From: Kiritimatiellia bacterium
GTDB lineage: Bacteria; Verrucomicrobiota; Kiritimatiellia; RFP12; UBA1067
Reading direction: 5' to 3'
Assembly (NCBI GenBank): GCA_017547265.1
Contig: JAFYQC010000005.1
Location: 1-23,103, forward strand
Length of the DNA: 23,103 bases
Under the pieces are notes generated by a model. The model searched no databases. It saw nothing but the letters and a program-made list of their open reading frames with translations, and was not told where the DNA came from. Every line of letters begins with the position of its first letter. Within the stretch, counting starts at the first letter, position 1. This document shows, in pieces, positions 1 through 7,305 of this stretch. The translations under genes were made by a program, and so were the position numbers.

Positions 1-1265
1 ACCTCGACCGCCTTCGTCGCGGCCTTCTCGTCGCCCGTGTGGCCAACCATGTCGCAGTTCGCGTAGTTGACGACGATGAAGCCGTAGGGGTTCTTCTCGA
101 GGCGCTTCAGAAGCTCGTCAGTGACATTGTAGGCATCCATTTCGGGATGCGACGCAAATGTCGCAGGATCGAAGCGGCTCTTTACCTCGACCTGATCCTC
201 GCCCTCAGAAGGAGTCGTGGACTTGCCGTTGAAGAAGCTCGTCACATGGCGGAACTTCTGCGTCTCCGCGAGGCGGAGCTGCTTGATACCGGCCTTCGAG
301 ACGACTTCGCCAAGAAGGTTGTCCATTCCACCGCCCGCGCCCATCGCGCCGAGAAGGTAGTCCTCAAACTCATCCCAGTAGCGCGTGAAGCCGAGGAACG
401 TCACCTTCGGACGTGCGCAGCGCTCGCCAGCGTAGTCGTCGGAGACGAACGCCTGAGTGAGCTGGATCGCACGGTCCTGGCGGTAGTTGGTGTGCATCAC
501 GACGTCGCCGTCCTTCATGCCCTCGTAGCCGCCAATCACGTAGCACGGAATGTACTCGTCGGTCATGGGCGTTCCGTCAGGCGTCTTGCCGCTCTCGTAC
601 TCCGCCTTGACGCACTCCTCGATCGTCGCGGCCTTCTTGCCCTTGCAACCGACGATGCAGTCGTATGCCTCGCTCGTGAGCTTCCAGTTCTTCACGCGAT
701 CCATGCCGTAGTAACGACCCATCGCGGTGCCGATCGTCGCGTTGCCGACAGCGGCGAGCTCGGTTTTGAGGCGAGCGATGTATTCCAGCGTCGAACGAGG
801 CGGCGTGTCGCGGCCATCGAGGAACGGATGAACGACGATGCGCCCTTCAGGGAACTCCTGGCGCGCACGCTTCATCAGCTTAAAGAGATGCTCCTGGTGG
901 GCATGAACTCCCTCGTCCTGAAGAAGGCCGAAGAAATGGAACTGCGAGTTGTTTTTCTTCCAGTTCGCGATGAGGTTCTGCCACTTCGGACTCTTGAAGA
1001 GCTCGCCGGAGGAAAGACCGTCGTCGATGCGCTTCAGCTCCTGGACGACGATACGCCCAGCGCCCATGTTGAGGTGACCGACCTCGGACGATCCCTGGTA
1101 GCCGTCGGGAAGTCCTACCGCCTCGCCGCAGCAGTCGAGAAGGCAGTGCGGATAGCGCGCCCTGATCTGGTCGATGACAGGCGTCTTTGCGCCATAAACA
1201 GAATTGCCGTCAGCGCGGGGATTGACACCCCAGCCGTCGCGGATGATGAAAACAACAGGTCTCAT
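1..1265 (-). CDS. gpmI: 2,3-bisphosphoglycerate-independent phosphoglycerate mutase, 3' end cut by window
   Basis: Glycolytic enzyme interconverting 3- and 2-phosphoglycerate in the cytoplasm; alkaline-phosphatase superfamily with two metal ions. About 421 codons are visible and the last ~90 residues of the usual ~510 lie outside the window, including the C-terminal ADHGN-type metal motif. Translating the minus strand gives an N-terminal metal-binding DGWG (D10), the SSEVGH motif with catalytic Ser at residue 60, an FLDGRDTPPRS loop, and NCDMVGHTG close to the edge. The ATG at 1265 is preceded by AAGGAGGA and, further up, an extended -10 box. The gene appears monocistronic at its 5' end. The long plus-strand open frame opposite it is a shadow of this gene. 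The family assignment is firm. Confidence 0.95.
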   Translation of the reverse strand, partial: MRPVVFIIRDGWGVNPRADGNSVYGAKTPVIDQIRARYPHCLLDCCGEAVGLPDGYQGSSEVGHLNMGAGRIVVQELKRIDDGLSSGELFKSPKWQNLIANWKKNNSQFHFFGLLQDEGVHAHQEHLFKLMKRARQEFPEGRIVVHPFLDGRDTPPRSTLEYIARLKTELAAVGNATIGTAMGRYYGMDRVKNWKLTSEAYDCIVGCKGKKAATIEECVKAEYESGKTPDGTPMTDEYIPCYVIGGYEGMKDGDVVMHTNYRQDRAIQLTQAFVSDDYAGERCARPKVTFLGFTRYWDEFEDYLLGAMGAGGGMDNLLGEVVSKAGIKQLRLAETQKFRHVTSFFNGKSTTPSEGEDQVEVKSRFDPATFASHPEMDAYNVTDELLKRLEKNPYGFIVVNYANCDMVGHTGDEKAATKAVE

Positions 1266-1285
1266 TTTTCCTCCTTGAAGAGTAT

Positions 1286-1294
1286 ATTATATCA
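1286..1294 (-). promoter_or_regulatory. Extended -10 promoter of gpmI
   Basis: The minus strand reads TGATATAAT, an extended -10 element. The predicted start of transcription is near 1279, giving a leader of about 14 nt that carries the AAGGAGGA ribosome binding site at 1269-1276. No good -35 is visible, as is common for extended -10 promoters. Confidence 0.7.
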
Positions 1295-1356
1295 AATCTC
1301 CGCTCCGATGGGTTATGGGAGAGGAGCTACCTTTTTTCACCAAAGCCACCAAATTT

Positions 1357-1617
1357 AACTCCGATCAGCAGGGCTCCCGCTACCGCTCCGCAGAATTGCA
1401 TTCGCTTCGTGACTCTCATTCGCGTCTCGCTGAACAATGCATGTCGTCTTTGAGCTGGAGGGAGTATCCTCCAGACCTCCTCCCTGCCGCAACGGAGAGG
1501 TTGCCATGACTTCAAAACCTGCCGAAGACAGCCCCAAAAGACATTTCAACGTCCGGAATCGCCGTTGAGACATCGCGAAGCGGCGGAGCGGTAGCGGGAG
1601 CCCTAACGCTCGGAGTT
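1357..1617. repeat. Gene-free segment bounded by ~35-bp inverted repeats, MITE-like
   Basis: The stretch 1266-1658 carries no convincing gene. Within it, 1370-1391 and 1583-1604 form a perfect 22-bp inverted repeat. After three or four mismatches the arms match again for 8 bp (AACTCCGA / TCGGAGTT), giving imperfect 35-bp arms at 1357-1391 and 1583-1617. The inner flanks still share a degenerate CGCTTCG..CTCTCA match, so two copies of one element in opposite orientation are also possible. An internal hairpin (CTGGAGG, 6-nt loop, CCTCCAG) lies at 1455-1474. No target-site duplication was identified. A small non-autonomous element or a dispersed palindromic repeat would fit; function is unknown. 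Confidence 0.6.
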
Positions 1618-1658
1618 CCTTCTTGTCAGGAGCTTTCGGCCACCGCCAACGAGCTCGC

Positions 1659-3059
1659 TCATTCGAATTGGTAAGTCTGCCCGGGCATTGGCGCGACGAC
1701 GTTGCGTATGCCCTGCTCCTTGAGTATGTCCGCCATCGCCGCCACTTTCTCGGGCTCGCCATGGACGGCGAACGCATTGCGCACGTTGTCCTTCACCTCG
1801 CTTATCCAGTCGATGAGGCCAGCTCGGTCGGCATGCGCAGAGAGTGCATTGATAATCTCGACGCGAGCCTTAAGCGGAACCTCCTCGCCAAAGACCTTGA
1901 TCGTCTCGCGCTTCTCGACGATGCGACGGCCTAGCGTGTTCTCCGCCTGGAAGCCGCAGATAAGGATGATGTTGTCCTCGTCCTGCACGCAGTGCTTCAG
2001 GTGGTGGAGAACTCGCCCGCCTTCGCACATGCCAGACGCCGCGATAATGATCATTGGGCCGGGCGTGTCGTTGAGCGCCATCGACTCCTCAGGAGTGCCG
2101 ACGAATACCATGCCGGGGAACTCTAGCGGGTCCTTTCCCTCAGCAAGCATCCGCTTCGCCTCGTCGTTGTAGACCTCGCGGTGCTTCGCGTAGATGCGCG
2201 TCGCCTTCTGGGAGAGGGGCGAATCGATGTAGACCTTGACCTCGCGCGGCACCTTGCCCTTCTCGCGCAGCTTGTTCAGGTAGTAGATGATCTGCTGCGT
2301 GCGCCCGACGGAGAACGCGGGAACAAGCAGTTTCGCGTTGTGGCGGTCGATGTACTTCAGGTACTTCTCGAGACGCAACTCGACGTCGTCTGCGCTCGGG
2401 TGGAACTTGTCGGCGTACGTCGACTCGACGATGAGGATGTCCGCGCCAGCGGGATACTCGTAGTGGCGAAGTATCGGCTGGTTCGGCTGTCCGAGGTCGC
2501 CAGAGAAAAGCAGACGGTGGTTGTGACCGTGATCGGAGCGGATATCGAGCTGAACAAGCGCGGAGCCAAGGATGTGGCCCGCGTTGAAGAACTCGAGCGT
2601 TATTCCGCGGCATATCTCACGCGGCGAGTGCATGTGCGTCGGAACGAACAACTGCATCAGCGCGTCGACGTCGCTTTCCTCGTAAAGCGGTTCAAATGGC
2701 TTCTTTCCTTCCTTGCGACGCTTCTTGTTGATATACTCGAGGTCGCGCTTCTGGAGAAAGCACGAGTCGCGCAGCATCACGTCGCAAAGGTCGGTCGTCG
2801 ACTGCCTTGCGAAAACACGCCCGCGAAAGCCCTGCCTGACGAGCTGAGGCAAGTTTCCGCTGTGGTCGATGTGCGCATGTGAAAGGATCACGTAGTCGAT
2901 TTTCGCGGGATCGACCGGGAGGTTCCTGTTCTTCTCGAACGCCTCCTTGCGGTGGCCTTGGTACAGCCCGCAGTCGAGCAGTATCCGCTTGCCGTTTGCC
3001 TCTACAAGATGCATGGAGCCAGTCGTCGTCTGCGCCGCTCCGTAGAAAGTTATTCTCAT
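1659..3059 (-). CDS. MBL-fold / beta-CASP RNA-processing-type metallo-hydrolase
   Basis: A 466-residue metallo-beta-lactamase-fold protein of the CPSF73/YSH1-like beta-CASP group, probably a zinc-dependent ribonuclease acting in cytoplasmic RNA maturation or decay. The N-terminal MBL part carries HAHIDH at residues 61-66, then HILGS and SGDLG. The beta-CASP insert shows ESTYAD, PAFSVGRTQQI and later SAHAD, with HGEPEKV near the C-terminus supplying a late His. Length is typical of bacterial members without a KH domain. The ATG at 3059 has no Shine-Dalgarno sequence; instead a TATAAT box ends 6 nt upstream, so the mRNA is probably leaderless. The gene has its own promoter and follows the exonuclease gene. 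The specific RNA substrate cannot be inferred. Confidence 0.9.
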   Translation of the reverse strand: MRITFYGAAQTTTGSMHLVEANGKRILLDCGLYQGHRKEAFEKNRNLPVDPAKIDYVILSHAHIDHSGNLPQLVRQGFRGRVFARQSTTDLCDVMLRDSCFLQKRDLEYINKKRRKEGKKPFEPLYEESDVDALMQLFVPTHMHSPREICRGITLEFFNAGHILGSALVQLDIRSDHGHNHRLLFSGDLGQPNQPILRHYEYPAGADILIVESTYADKFHPSADDVELRLEKYLKYIDRHNAKLLVPAFSVGRTQQIIYYLNKLREKGKVPREVKVYIDSPLSQKATRIYAKHREVYNDEAKRMLAEGKDPLEFPGMVFVGTPEESMALNDTPGPMIIIAASGMCEGGRVLHHLKHCVQDEDNIILICGFQAENTLGRRIVEKRETIKVFGEEVPLKARVEIINALSAHADRAGLIDWISEVKDNVRNAFAVHGEPEKVAAMADILKEQGIRNVVAPMPGQTYQFE

Positions 3060-3065
3060 GCCGTG

Positions 3066-3074
3066 ATTATACCA
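3066..3074 (-). promoter_or_regulatory. Extended -10 promoter giving a leaderless mRNA
   Basis: TGGTATAAT on the minus strand, with only 6 nt between the box and the ATG at 3059. The expected +1 coincides with the A of the start codon. It lies in the 38-nt gap behind the exonuclease stop codon. Confidence 0.65.
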
Positions 3075-3097
3075 AAACCCAGCCGTCTATTCCATCA

Positions 3098-3565
3098 CTA
3101 ATTCAGGAACAGCGCGAGGTTCGCGCAGGCGACAGCGTCGTATAGTCCGTCGTGCCATGTGCGGCCCTCGATCTGCGGCACCTGGCCGAACATTTCGCAG
3201 AGATCTCCGAGCTTGTACGACGGGAGCTTCGGGTATCTCGCCTTTGCAAGTTTCATCGTGTCGACCCACGGGCCCCACTTCGTAAGCGGCGCGACGCGCG
3301 TAAGGATCGTCCGCTCGCAAGCGATGTTGTGCGCAACAAGTCGCACGCCCATGAGCTTCGGCGCCCATGTCTCGAAAGAACTCTGCAAGGTGCCGAGCGC
3401 ATCCGGTTCGTGTGCGCGTGCAGGCGCTCCCTCCACGTCGAAAAACCACTCGCCCGTCTCGACTATCGCGCCATCTTCGACGCGCGCGAACCCGAGTTGC
3501 CACGGTTCGTTGTCGCAGCCAAAGTCATAGCCCGTCGTCTCGAAATCTATCGCGAGGAAGTTCAC
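3098..3565 (-). CDS. DnaQ-like DEDDh 3'-5' exonuclease
   Basis: A 155-residue single-domain exonuclease of the DnaQ/RNase T superfamily, expected to degrade DNA or RNA from 3' ends with two metal ions. ExoI is DFETTG (D7, E9). ExoIII is HDGLYDA with H138 and D143, the DEDDh arrangement. The ExoII region reads AHNIACERTIL, with Glu84 where the usual Asp sits, as in some HNxxFER-type members. Translation starts at GTG (3565): the TGA of the upstream transpeptidase gene overlaps it as GTGA, a 4-nt overlap that indicates coupled translation. It is the last gene of the thioredoxin-folP-transpeptidase operon. Whether it proofreads, repairs or processes RNA is unknown. Confidence 0.85.
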   Translation of the reverse strand: MNFLAIDFETTGYDFGCDNEPWQLGFARVEDGAIVETGEWFFDVEGAPARAHEPDALGTLQSSFETWAPKLMGVRLVAHNIACERTILTRVAPLTKWGPWVDTMKLAKARYPKLPSYKLGDLCEMFGQVPQIEGRTWHDGLYDAVACANLALFLN

Positions 3566-4500
3566 GGCTCAATCACCACCTTCGTTCCGCTGCGGCACAT
3601 CGCGTAGAGTCGCGCGGCGTTCCAGTTCGCAAGGCGGAAGCACCCGTGCGAGCCGGTGAAGCCAATCGACTCGGGGCGCGGCGTTCCGTGGATTCCGTAG
3701 CCAGGAAGGTTGAGCCCAAGCCACGCAACGCCCACTGGGCAATTCTCTCCTTCCGGCCAGATGTGTCGCTGCACCTTCTTTCCAGGCGGCGTAAAGTCAG
3801 GCGTGTAGGTGAAGTTCGGCCACGCGACGTAGCTCGTGATCTTCAATTCGCCGTGAGGCGGAACCTTCGCCTTGTCCGCCGCGATGGAACACGGGAAAAG
3901 CGCGAGGAGCTTTCCCTCGGCGTCATACGCCATGATCTGGCTCGACGAAATCGAGATCTTCACAAGAGCGGCCTCGGGACGCTTAGGCCTATTCGGCTTT
4001 CCCCTCTCGCCCGCCGCAAGTTCCTCTTCTATCGAAGGGAAGTTCGGAATGACGAGTTTAAGCCCCGGCTTCACGTTCGCCCAGTCGACGCCTGGATTCA
4101 TTTTCGAAAGTGCGATCTGCGAGAGATGGCCGCGCTCCGCGAACATCTCCTTTATCGACTCGTAGCCCATGCGCGGCAGTTTAGCGCGTTCGGCGGGATC
4201 GTCGGGAATCTTGACGAGCGCATCTAAGTCGGCGCGCGTCACCTCGACTATGCGAAACGGATCGGGAGCGTTTGCAAAGTAGCGGTCGTACGCCCGCTCC
4301 GGCGAGGATGCGATCGCGAGCTTGCCGCAATTGAGCCGCGTGCTCTCGTAAGCCCGCAGCGCGCTTTCAGACTTCGCGCCCCACTGCCCGTCGATCGTGC
4401 TGCACGAAAAGCCAGCGCGGTCGAGATGAATCTGGACGGCGAGCGTCTTCGAGTCGGAGAATCCGAGCGCGGCGAACAAGGCGAGCGCGGCAAGCATCAT
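3562..4500 (-). CDS. L,D-transpeptidase (YkuD domain) with N-terminal peptidoglycan-binding-like region
   Basis: A 312-residue cell-envelope enzyme that should form 3-3 peptidoglycan cross-links or attach proteins to peptidoglycan. The hydrophobic start (residues 1-14) is a short, weak signal or anchor sequence without the usual basic residues. Residues ~20-50 resemble a PG_binding_1 repeat, ~115-153 a LysM-like segment, and ~178-312 the YkuD catalytic domain. The YkuD signature is visible as HG at 271-272 and SHGCFRL at 284-290 with nucleophile Cys287. The ATG at 4500 overlaps the folP stop codon as ATGA, so this start is preferred over an upstream in-frame ATG; Met2 is an alternative. It sits between folP and the exonuclease in one transcript. 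Periplasmic location is inferred. Confidence 0.88.
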   Translation of the reverse strand: MMLAALALFAALGFSDSKTLAVQIHLDRAGFSCSTIDGQWGAKSESALRAYESTRLNCGKLAIASSPERAYDRYFANAPDPFRIVEVTRADLDALVKIPDDPAERAKLPRMGYESIKEMFAERGHLSQIALSKMNPGVDWANVKPGLKLVIPNFPSIEEELAAGERGKPNRPKRPEAALVKISISSSQIMAYDAEGKLLALFPCSIAADKAKVPPHGELKITSYVAWPNFTYTPDFTPPGKKVQRHIWPEGENCPVGVAWLGLNLPGYGIHGTPRPESIGFTGSHGCFRLANWNAARLYAMCRSGTKVVIEP

Positions 4501-5276
4501 TCCGGCAACGCCTCCCCCTTGAGCGCGGAGAGGACCTTGAGCGCCTGCACGGTCTCGCGCACATCGTGAACCCTGACGACGCTCGCGCCATTCATCGCGG
4601 CCCAAAGCGCAATCGTGAGATTGCCCGCGAGATCCTTGCCGGGAACCTTCTCGCCCGTGAGACGCTTTACAATGCGCTTGCGGCTCGCGCCGATGAGGAC
4701 GCGCCCCTTCTTCGCGAGCTCTGGGATAGTCTGCAAAATCTCAAGATCTTCCTCGCGCGTCGTGCCGAACCCGATCATCGGATCAAGGTAGAGTCGAGAA
4801 GAAAGAGACGCGAGCTGAGACTTGAGAGTCGCGAGTTGCGAATCAAGGACCTTCGCGGGAAGAACGAGCTCAGTGTCCGACGCCGCGTCGGCAATTATGC
4901 GGCACATCTCAGGAATCGGCTCTGCATACACGCAGTTGACTATCTTCACACCCGCCGCGACGGCTAGCGCCGCCGTCTCGGGATGATAGGTGTCGACACT
5001 CAACAGGTAGTGGCGTTTCTCCGAAACGCCCGCGGACGCCTGGGGACATGCGTCCCTACCAAGACTCGTAATCACGGGCTCAATACGCGCCCATTCCTCT
5101 TCCCACGATATAGGCGTAGCGCCAGGGCGCGTCGACTCGCCGCCGATGTCGATGATGTCTGCACCCTCCTCGACGAGGTTCTTGGCGCGGCGAATCGCCT
5201 CATCCGGAGTGTTGAACTTGCCGCCGTCGGAAAACGAGTCCGGCGTGACGTTGACAATGCCCATCACCTTGCACAT
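4497..5276 (-). CDS. folP: Dihydropteroate synthase, with unusual insertions
   Basis: Condenses p-aminobenzoate with dihydropterin pyrophosphate in folate synthesis; cytoplasmic TIM barrel, 259 residues. Recognisable motifs in order are MGIVNVTPDSFSDGG (residues 5-19), IDIGGESTRPGA, LSVDT, LDPMIGFG, GASRKR and a terminal RVHDV. Two stretches are odd. About 12 residues are added between EPVI and LSVDT, encoded by hairpin-forming DNA (5012-5055). The region that normally carries the MHMxG-type motif is replaced by a repeated SQLA(T/S)L segment encoded by a 21-nt duplication (4800-4841). All other core motifs look intact, so activity is plausible. It starts 4 nt after the thioredoxin-like gene and its stop overlaps the transpeptidase start. 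Confidence 0.92.
   Translation of the reverse strand: MCKVMGIVNVTPDSFSDGGKFNTPDEAIRRAKNLVEEGADIIDIGGESTRPGATPISWEEEWARIEPVITSLGRDACPQASAGVSEKRHYLLSVDTYHPETAALAVAAGVKIVNCVYAEPIPEMCRIIADAASDTELVLPAKVLDSQLATLKSQLASLSSRLYLDPMIGFGTTREEDLEILQTIPELAKKGRVLIGASRKRIVKRLTGEKVPGKDLAGNLTIALWAAMNGASVVRVHDVRETVQALKVLSALKGEALPE
4800..4841 (-). repeat. folP: Two 21-nt tandem repeats inside folP
   Basis: Two consecutive 7-codon units encode SQLATLK and SQLASLS. They lie just before LDPMIGFG, where other dihydropteroate synthases carry the MHMxG region. The copies differ at several positions, so this is an old or diverged duplication. Confidence 0.6.
5012..5055. repeat. folP: Palindromic insert inside folP
   Basis: Two adjacent hairpins are visible: GGCGTTTC-TCC-GAAACGCC (5012-5030) and GGACGC (5034-5039) with GCGTCC (5050-5055). 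They encode the non-conserved residues between the EPVI and LSVDT motifs. The pattern recalls in-frame palindromic elements such as those described in Rickettsia; that link is inference. Confidence 0.5.
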
Positions 5277-5280
5277 GGCG

Positions 5281-6102
5281 CTACTTCTCGCTCTTCTTCT
5301 CCGCGTGCTCCTTGAGCGCCTGACGCAGCATGTCGAAATGTTTTTCCTCTCCCTCGATAAGTTCCTTCTTGCGCTCTTCCAAGGCCTCGGGAACTTTCAT
5401 CGCCTTCGCCTCGGCAAAGCACTTCTCAATAAGCGGCACATACTTAGGGTAAACCTCCTCGAACATGATCTTCTGCATGTAGTCCATGGCATCCTTCTGG
5501 TACTTCTGCCGTTCGGACTTCTTCATCTTCTTATCGGGTTTCGGGAACTTCGCCTTGACCTTCTCCATCGCCGCCTCGGAATCTTTCCGCATCTCTGCGT
5601 CGTGGCGGTTCAAGACGTCTTCGATCGGCTTGATGTACTTCTTTATCTCCGGGGCGAAGCGGATCTCCTCGTCGAGCATCTTGAGATACTTCTCGGGGCC
5701 TCCCGCCTGATAGCCGGTCCTCATCACTTCCTCGCCCTTCGAATCGAGCACAACGATAGTCGGGAAGCCCTCGACGTTGAACTTCTCAACGAGCTTCGGG
5801 TTGTTCTTCGCGGCCTCAGGAGTGAGAAGCGACTTGTCGCTCGGAGAGTCGACCATAAGGAGAACGTACTTCTCCGCGGCGCCCTTGCGGAACTCGTCGG
5901 TCGCGAACACCTCCTTGTCGAGGCGCTTGCACCATCCGCACCAGTCGCTCCCCGAGAAGTCGATGACGACATGCTTGTTCTCGGCGGCGGCCTTCTTGAG
6001 GGCGGCATCGTAGTCGTCGAGCCAACCTTCGGGAGTTGAGGTCTTGGCGAACGCAGCCAGCGCAAAGAGCGAGGCGCACAGCATCGGAATCGTATTCTTC
6101 AT
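5281..6102 (-). CDS. Exported thioredoxin-fold protein with charged C-terminal extension
   Basis: A 273-residue protein beginning with a signal peptide (residues 1-19, ending AFA, then KTSTPEGW), so it should act outside the cytoplasm. Residues ~27-145 form a thioredoxin-like domain with the redox motif CGWC (55-58) in an FSGSDWCGWCK context and a cis-Pro candidate in GFPTIVV. This is the DUF255/thioredoxin_7-like arrangement used in protein disulfide reduction. The C-terminal ~120 residues are Lys/Glu-rich and probably helical or coiled coil. The ATG at 6102 is chosen over the longer frame because it begins the signal peptide and is preceded by AAAGGAA. It leads the operon with folP, the transpeptidase and the exonuclease; the substrate is unknown. 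Confidence 0.88.
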   Translation of the reverse strand: MKNTIPMLCASLFALAAFAKTSTPEGWLDDYDAALKKAAAENKHVVIDFSGSDWCGWCKRLDKEVFATDEFRKGAAEKYVLLMVDSPSDKSLLTPEAAKNNPKLVEKFNVEGFPTIVVLDSKGEEVMRTGYQAGGPEKYLKMLDEEIRFAPEIKKYIKPIEDVLNRHDAEMRKDSEAAMEKVKAKFPKPDKKMKKSERQKYQKDAMDYMQKIMFEEVYPKYVPLIEKCFAEAKAMKVPEALEERKKELIEGEEKHFDMLRQALKEHAEKKSEK

Positions 6103-6127
6103 TGATGTTCCTTTCGCATTGAATGGT

Positions 6128-6136
6128 ATTATATCA
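6128..6136 (-). promoter_or_regulatory. Extended -10 promoter of the thioredoxin-folP operon
   Basis: TGATATAAT on the minus strand. Its TGA is also the stop codon of rnhB (6136-6134). The predicted transcription start is near 6121, leaving a leader of about 19 nt with AAAGGAA before the ATG at 6102. Confidence 0.7.
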
Positions 6137-6742
6137 AATCGCATTGGCTACCGGGCCGAAACTCCTGCGGTGTTCGGGACACGGGCCGAGCCGTGAAAGC
6201 GCCTCTAGATGATCTTTCGTCGGATAGCCCTTATGCTTTGCAAAGCCGTAGCCGGGATAGAGTGCCTCAAGACGCAGGCAGTCGGCGTCTCGCGCCGTCT
6301 TCGCGAGGATCGACGCCGCCGCGATGAGAAGAGACTTGGCGTCGCCCTTCACGACGTTCACTGCCTGCGGCAGCGTCTTCACGGGAAGTCCGTCGACAAG
6401 AATGTGCTCCGCGCCGACTTCGTCCGCCGCCCTTCGCATCGCGAGGTGCGTCGCATTCAAGATGTTTAGCTCGTCGATCTCCTTCGGGCTCGCGCTCGCG
6501 ATTGCCCACTTGCAGCCGTCCGTCGACTTGATGACCGCTGCAAGGCGCTCGCGCTTTTTCTCCGTCAGCTTCTTCGAATCGTTTATCTCGCTCCACGCGC
6601 CGACGAGCAGCTGCTCCGCGAGAGTGAGTGGAACAGATACGGCCGCGGCATATACGCCGCCCGCGAGAGGGCCGCGCCCCGCCTCGTCGATCCCCATCAC
6701 GGGATCTCCGACCGTCTTCTCTATCTCAAGCGAAACTGCCAT
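6134..6742 (-). CDS. rnhB: Ribonuclease HII
   Basis: Cleaves the RNA strand of RNA-DNA hybrids and nicks at single ribonucleotides in DNA; cytoplasmic, 202 residues, a normal length for the family. The GIDEAGRGPLAG motif (residues 17-28) supplies D19 and E20. D117 (ILVDG) and D152 (AKTARD) complete the metal site, and GYPTKDH follows near the C-terminus. The ATG at 6742 lacks a strong Shine-Dalgarno sequence and sits just 18 nt beyond the T-tract of the upstream gene's terminator. No separate promoter is obvious, so expression may depend on read-through. Its stop codon forms part of the next operon's promoter. Confidence 0.95.
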   Translation of the reverse strand: MAVSLEIEKTVGDPVMGIDEAGRGPLAGGVYAAAVSVPLTLAEQLLVGAWSEINDSKKLTEKKRERLAAVIKSTDGCKWAIASASPKEIDELNILNATHLAMRRAADEVGAEHILVDGLPVKTLPQAVNVVKGDAKSLLIAAASILAKTARDADCLRLEALYPGYGFAKHKGYPTKDHLEALSRLGPCPEHRRSFGPVANAI

Positions 6743-6760
6743 GTCGTCTCATGCGCCTGA

Positions 6761-6791
6761 AAACAAAAAGCGCGGCGAATGGGCCGCGCTT
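6761..6791 (-). terminator. Rho-independent terminator of the RRM gene
   Basis: A 9-bp GC-rich stem (AAGCGCGGC / GCCGCGCTT, 6768-6791) with a 6-nt loop is followed on the minus strand by a T-rich tract (TTTTTGTTT). It lies about 30 nt behind the RNA-binding protein gene and in front of rnhB. Confidence 0.85.
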
Positions 6792-6821
6792 CCCGTTTGA
6801 ATGGAATCGACGAACCATCGA

Positions 6822-7184
6822 TTACCAGCGTGTCTCACGACGAGGGCCACGATCGCCATAGCCGCCACGATCACCGTAGACGCCGCGTCCGCCGCCGAAG
6901 CCGCCGCGTCCGCCGCCGAAACCGCCACGACGCTCTTCGCGAGGCTTAGGCTGCGACTCATTGACGCGGACCGTGCGTCCGTCGAGTTCGTGTCCGTTGA
7001 GGGCGTCGATCGCGGCCTGCGCCTGGGTGGCGTCGGGCATCGTGACGAAGCCGAATCCCTTGCTGCGACCGGTCATGCGATCGGTCACGACACGAACGGC
7101 GGTAACTTCGCCGAACTGCGCGAACGCCGCCTTGAGTCCATCGTCGGTGGTCGCGTATGCGAGGTTACCAACATAGATTTCCAT
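6822..7184 (-). CDS. Glycine-rich RRM RNA-binding protein
   Basis: A 120-residue protein with one RNA recognition motif (residues 1-80) and a Gly/Arg-rich tail. RNP2 is IYVGNL (3-8) and RNP1 is KGFGFVTM (42-49), both with the aromatic residues that stack on RNA. The tail contains GGFGGGR repeated twice, then RGVYGDRGGYGDRG. This layout is shared with cyanobacterial Rbp proteins, which are often cold-regulated single-stranded RNA binders. The ATG at 7184 is preferred over an in-frame ATG at 7253 because the RRM begins there and GAAGGAAAG precedes it. The upstream promoter predicts a ~60-nt leader. A strong terminator makes this a single-gene transcript. RNA targets are unknown. Confidence 0.92.
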   Translation of the reverse strand: MEIYVGNLAYATTDDGLKAAFAQFGEVTAVRVVTDRMTGRSKGFGFVTMPDATQAQAAIDALNGHELDGRTVRVNESQPKPREERRGGFGGGRGGFGGGRGVYGDRGGYGDRGPRRETRW

Positions 7185-7253
7185 CTTGATTCTTTCCTTC
7201 TTGTGTTCCGTCTCATCGGGAAAGCACGCGCCCTCGCCGTTTCGACACCGCAA

Positions 7254-7283
7254 ATTCTACCAATTTTGCCGCCGCCGCGTCAA
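7254..7283 (-). promoter_or_regulatory. Sigma-70 type promoter of the RRM gene
   Basis: The minus strand shows TTGACG (7283-7278), an 18-nt spacer and TGG-TAGAAT (-10 at 7259-7254). The transcript would begin near 7247, giving a ~60-nt leader. It is the best -35/-10 pair in the window. Confidence 0.65.
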
Positions 7284-7305
7284 TGCCTAATGAACAATAA
7301 TTTTT

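Noticed and set aside
39..1358. Long plus-strand open frame of 439 codons
   Set aside because: It lies exactly opposite gpmI, which has clear catalytic motifs, a ribosome site and a promoter; the plus-strand product is Arg/Val/Leu-rich without a recognisable fold.
1266..1658. Small protein genes in the gene-free stretch
   Set aside because: Short frames on both strands run across the inverted-repeat arms, lack ribosome sites and resemble no protein.
2238..2270. Second sigma-54-like promoter (GGCACCTTGCCC)
   Set aside because: GG and GC elements are far too close together, and it lies inside the beta-CASP coding region.
7185..7247. Riboswitch in the leader of the RRM gene
   Set aside because: Too short and without any recognisable riboswitch core; kept only as an unusually long leader.
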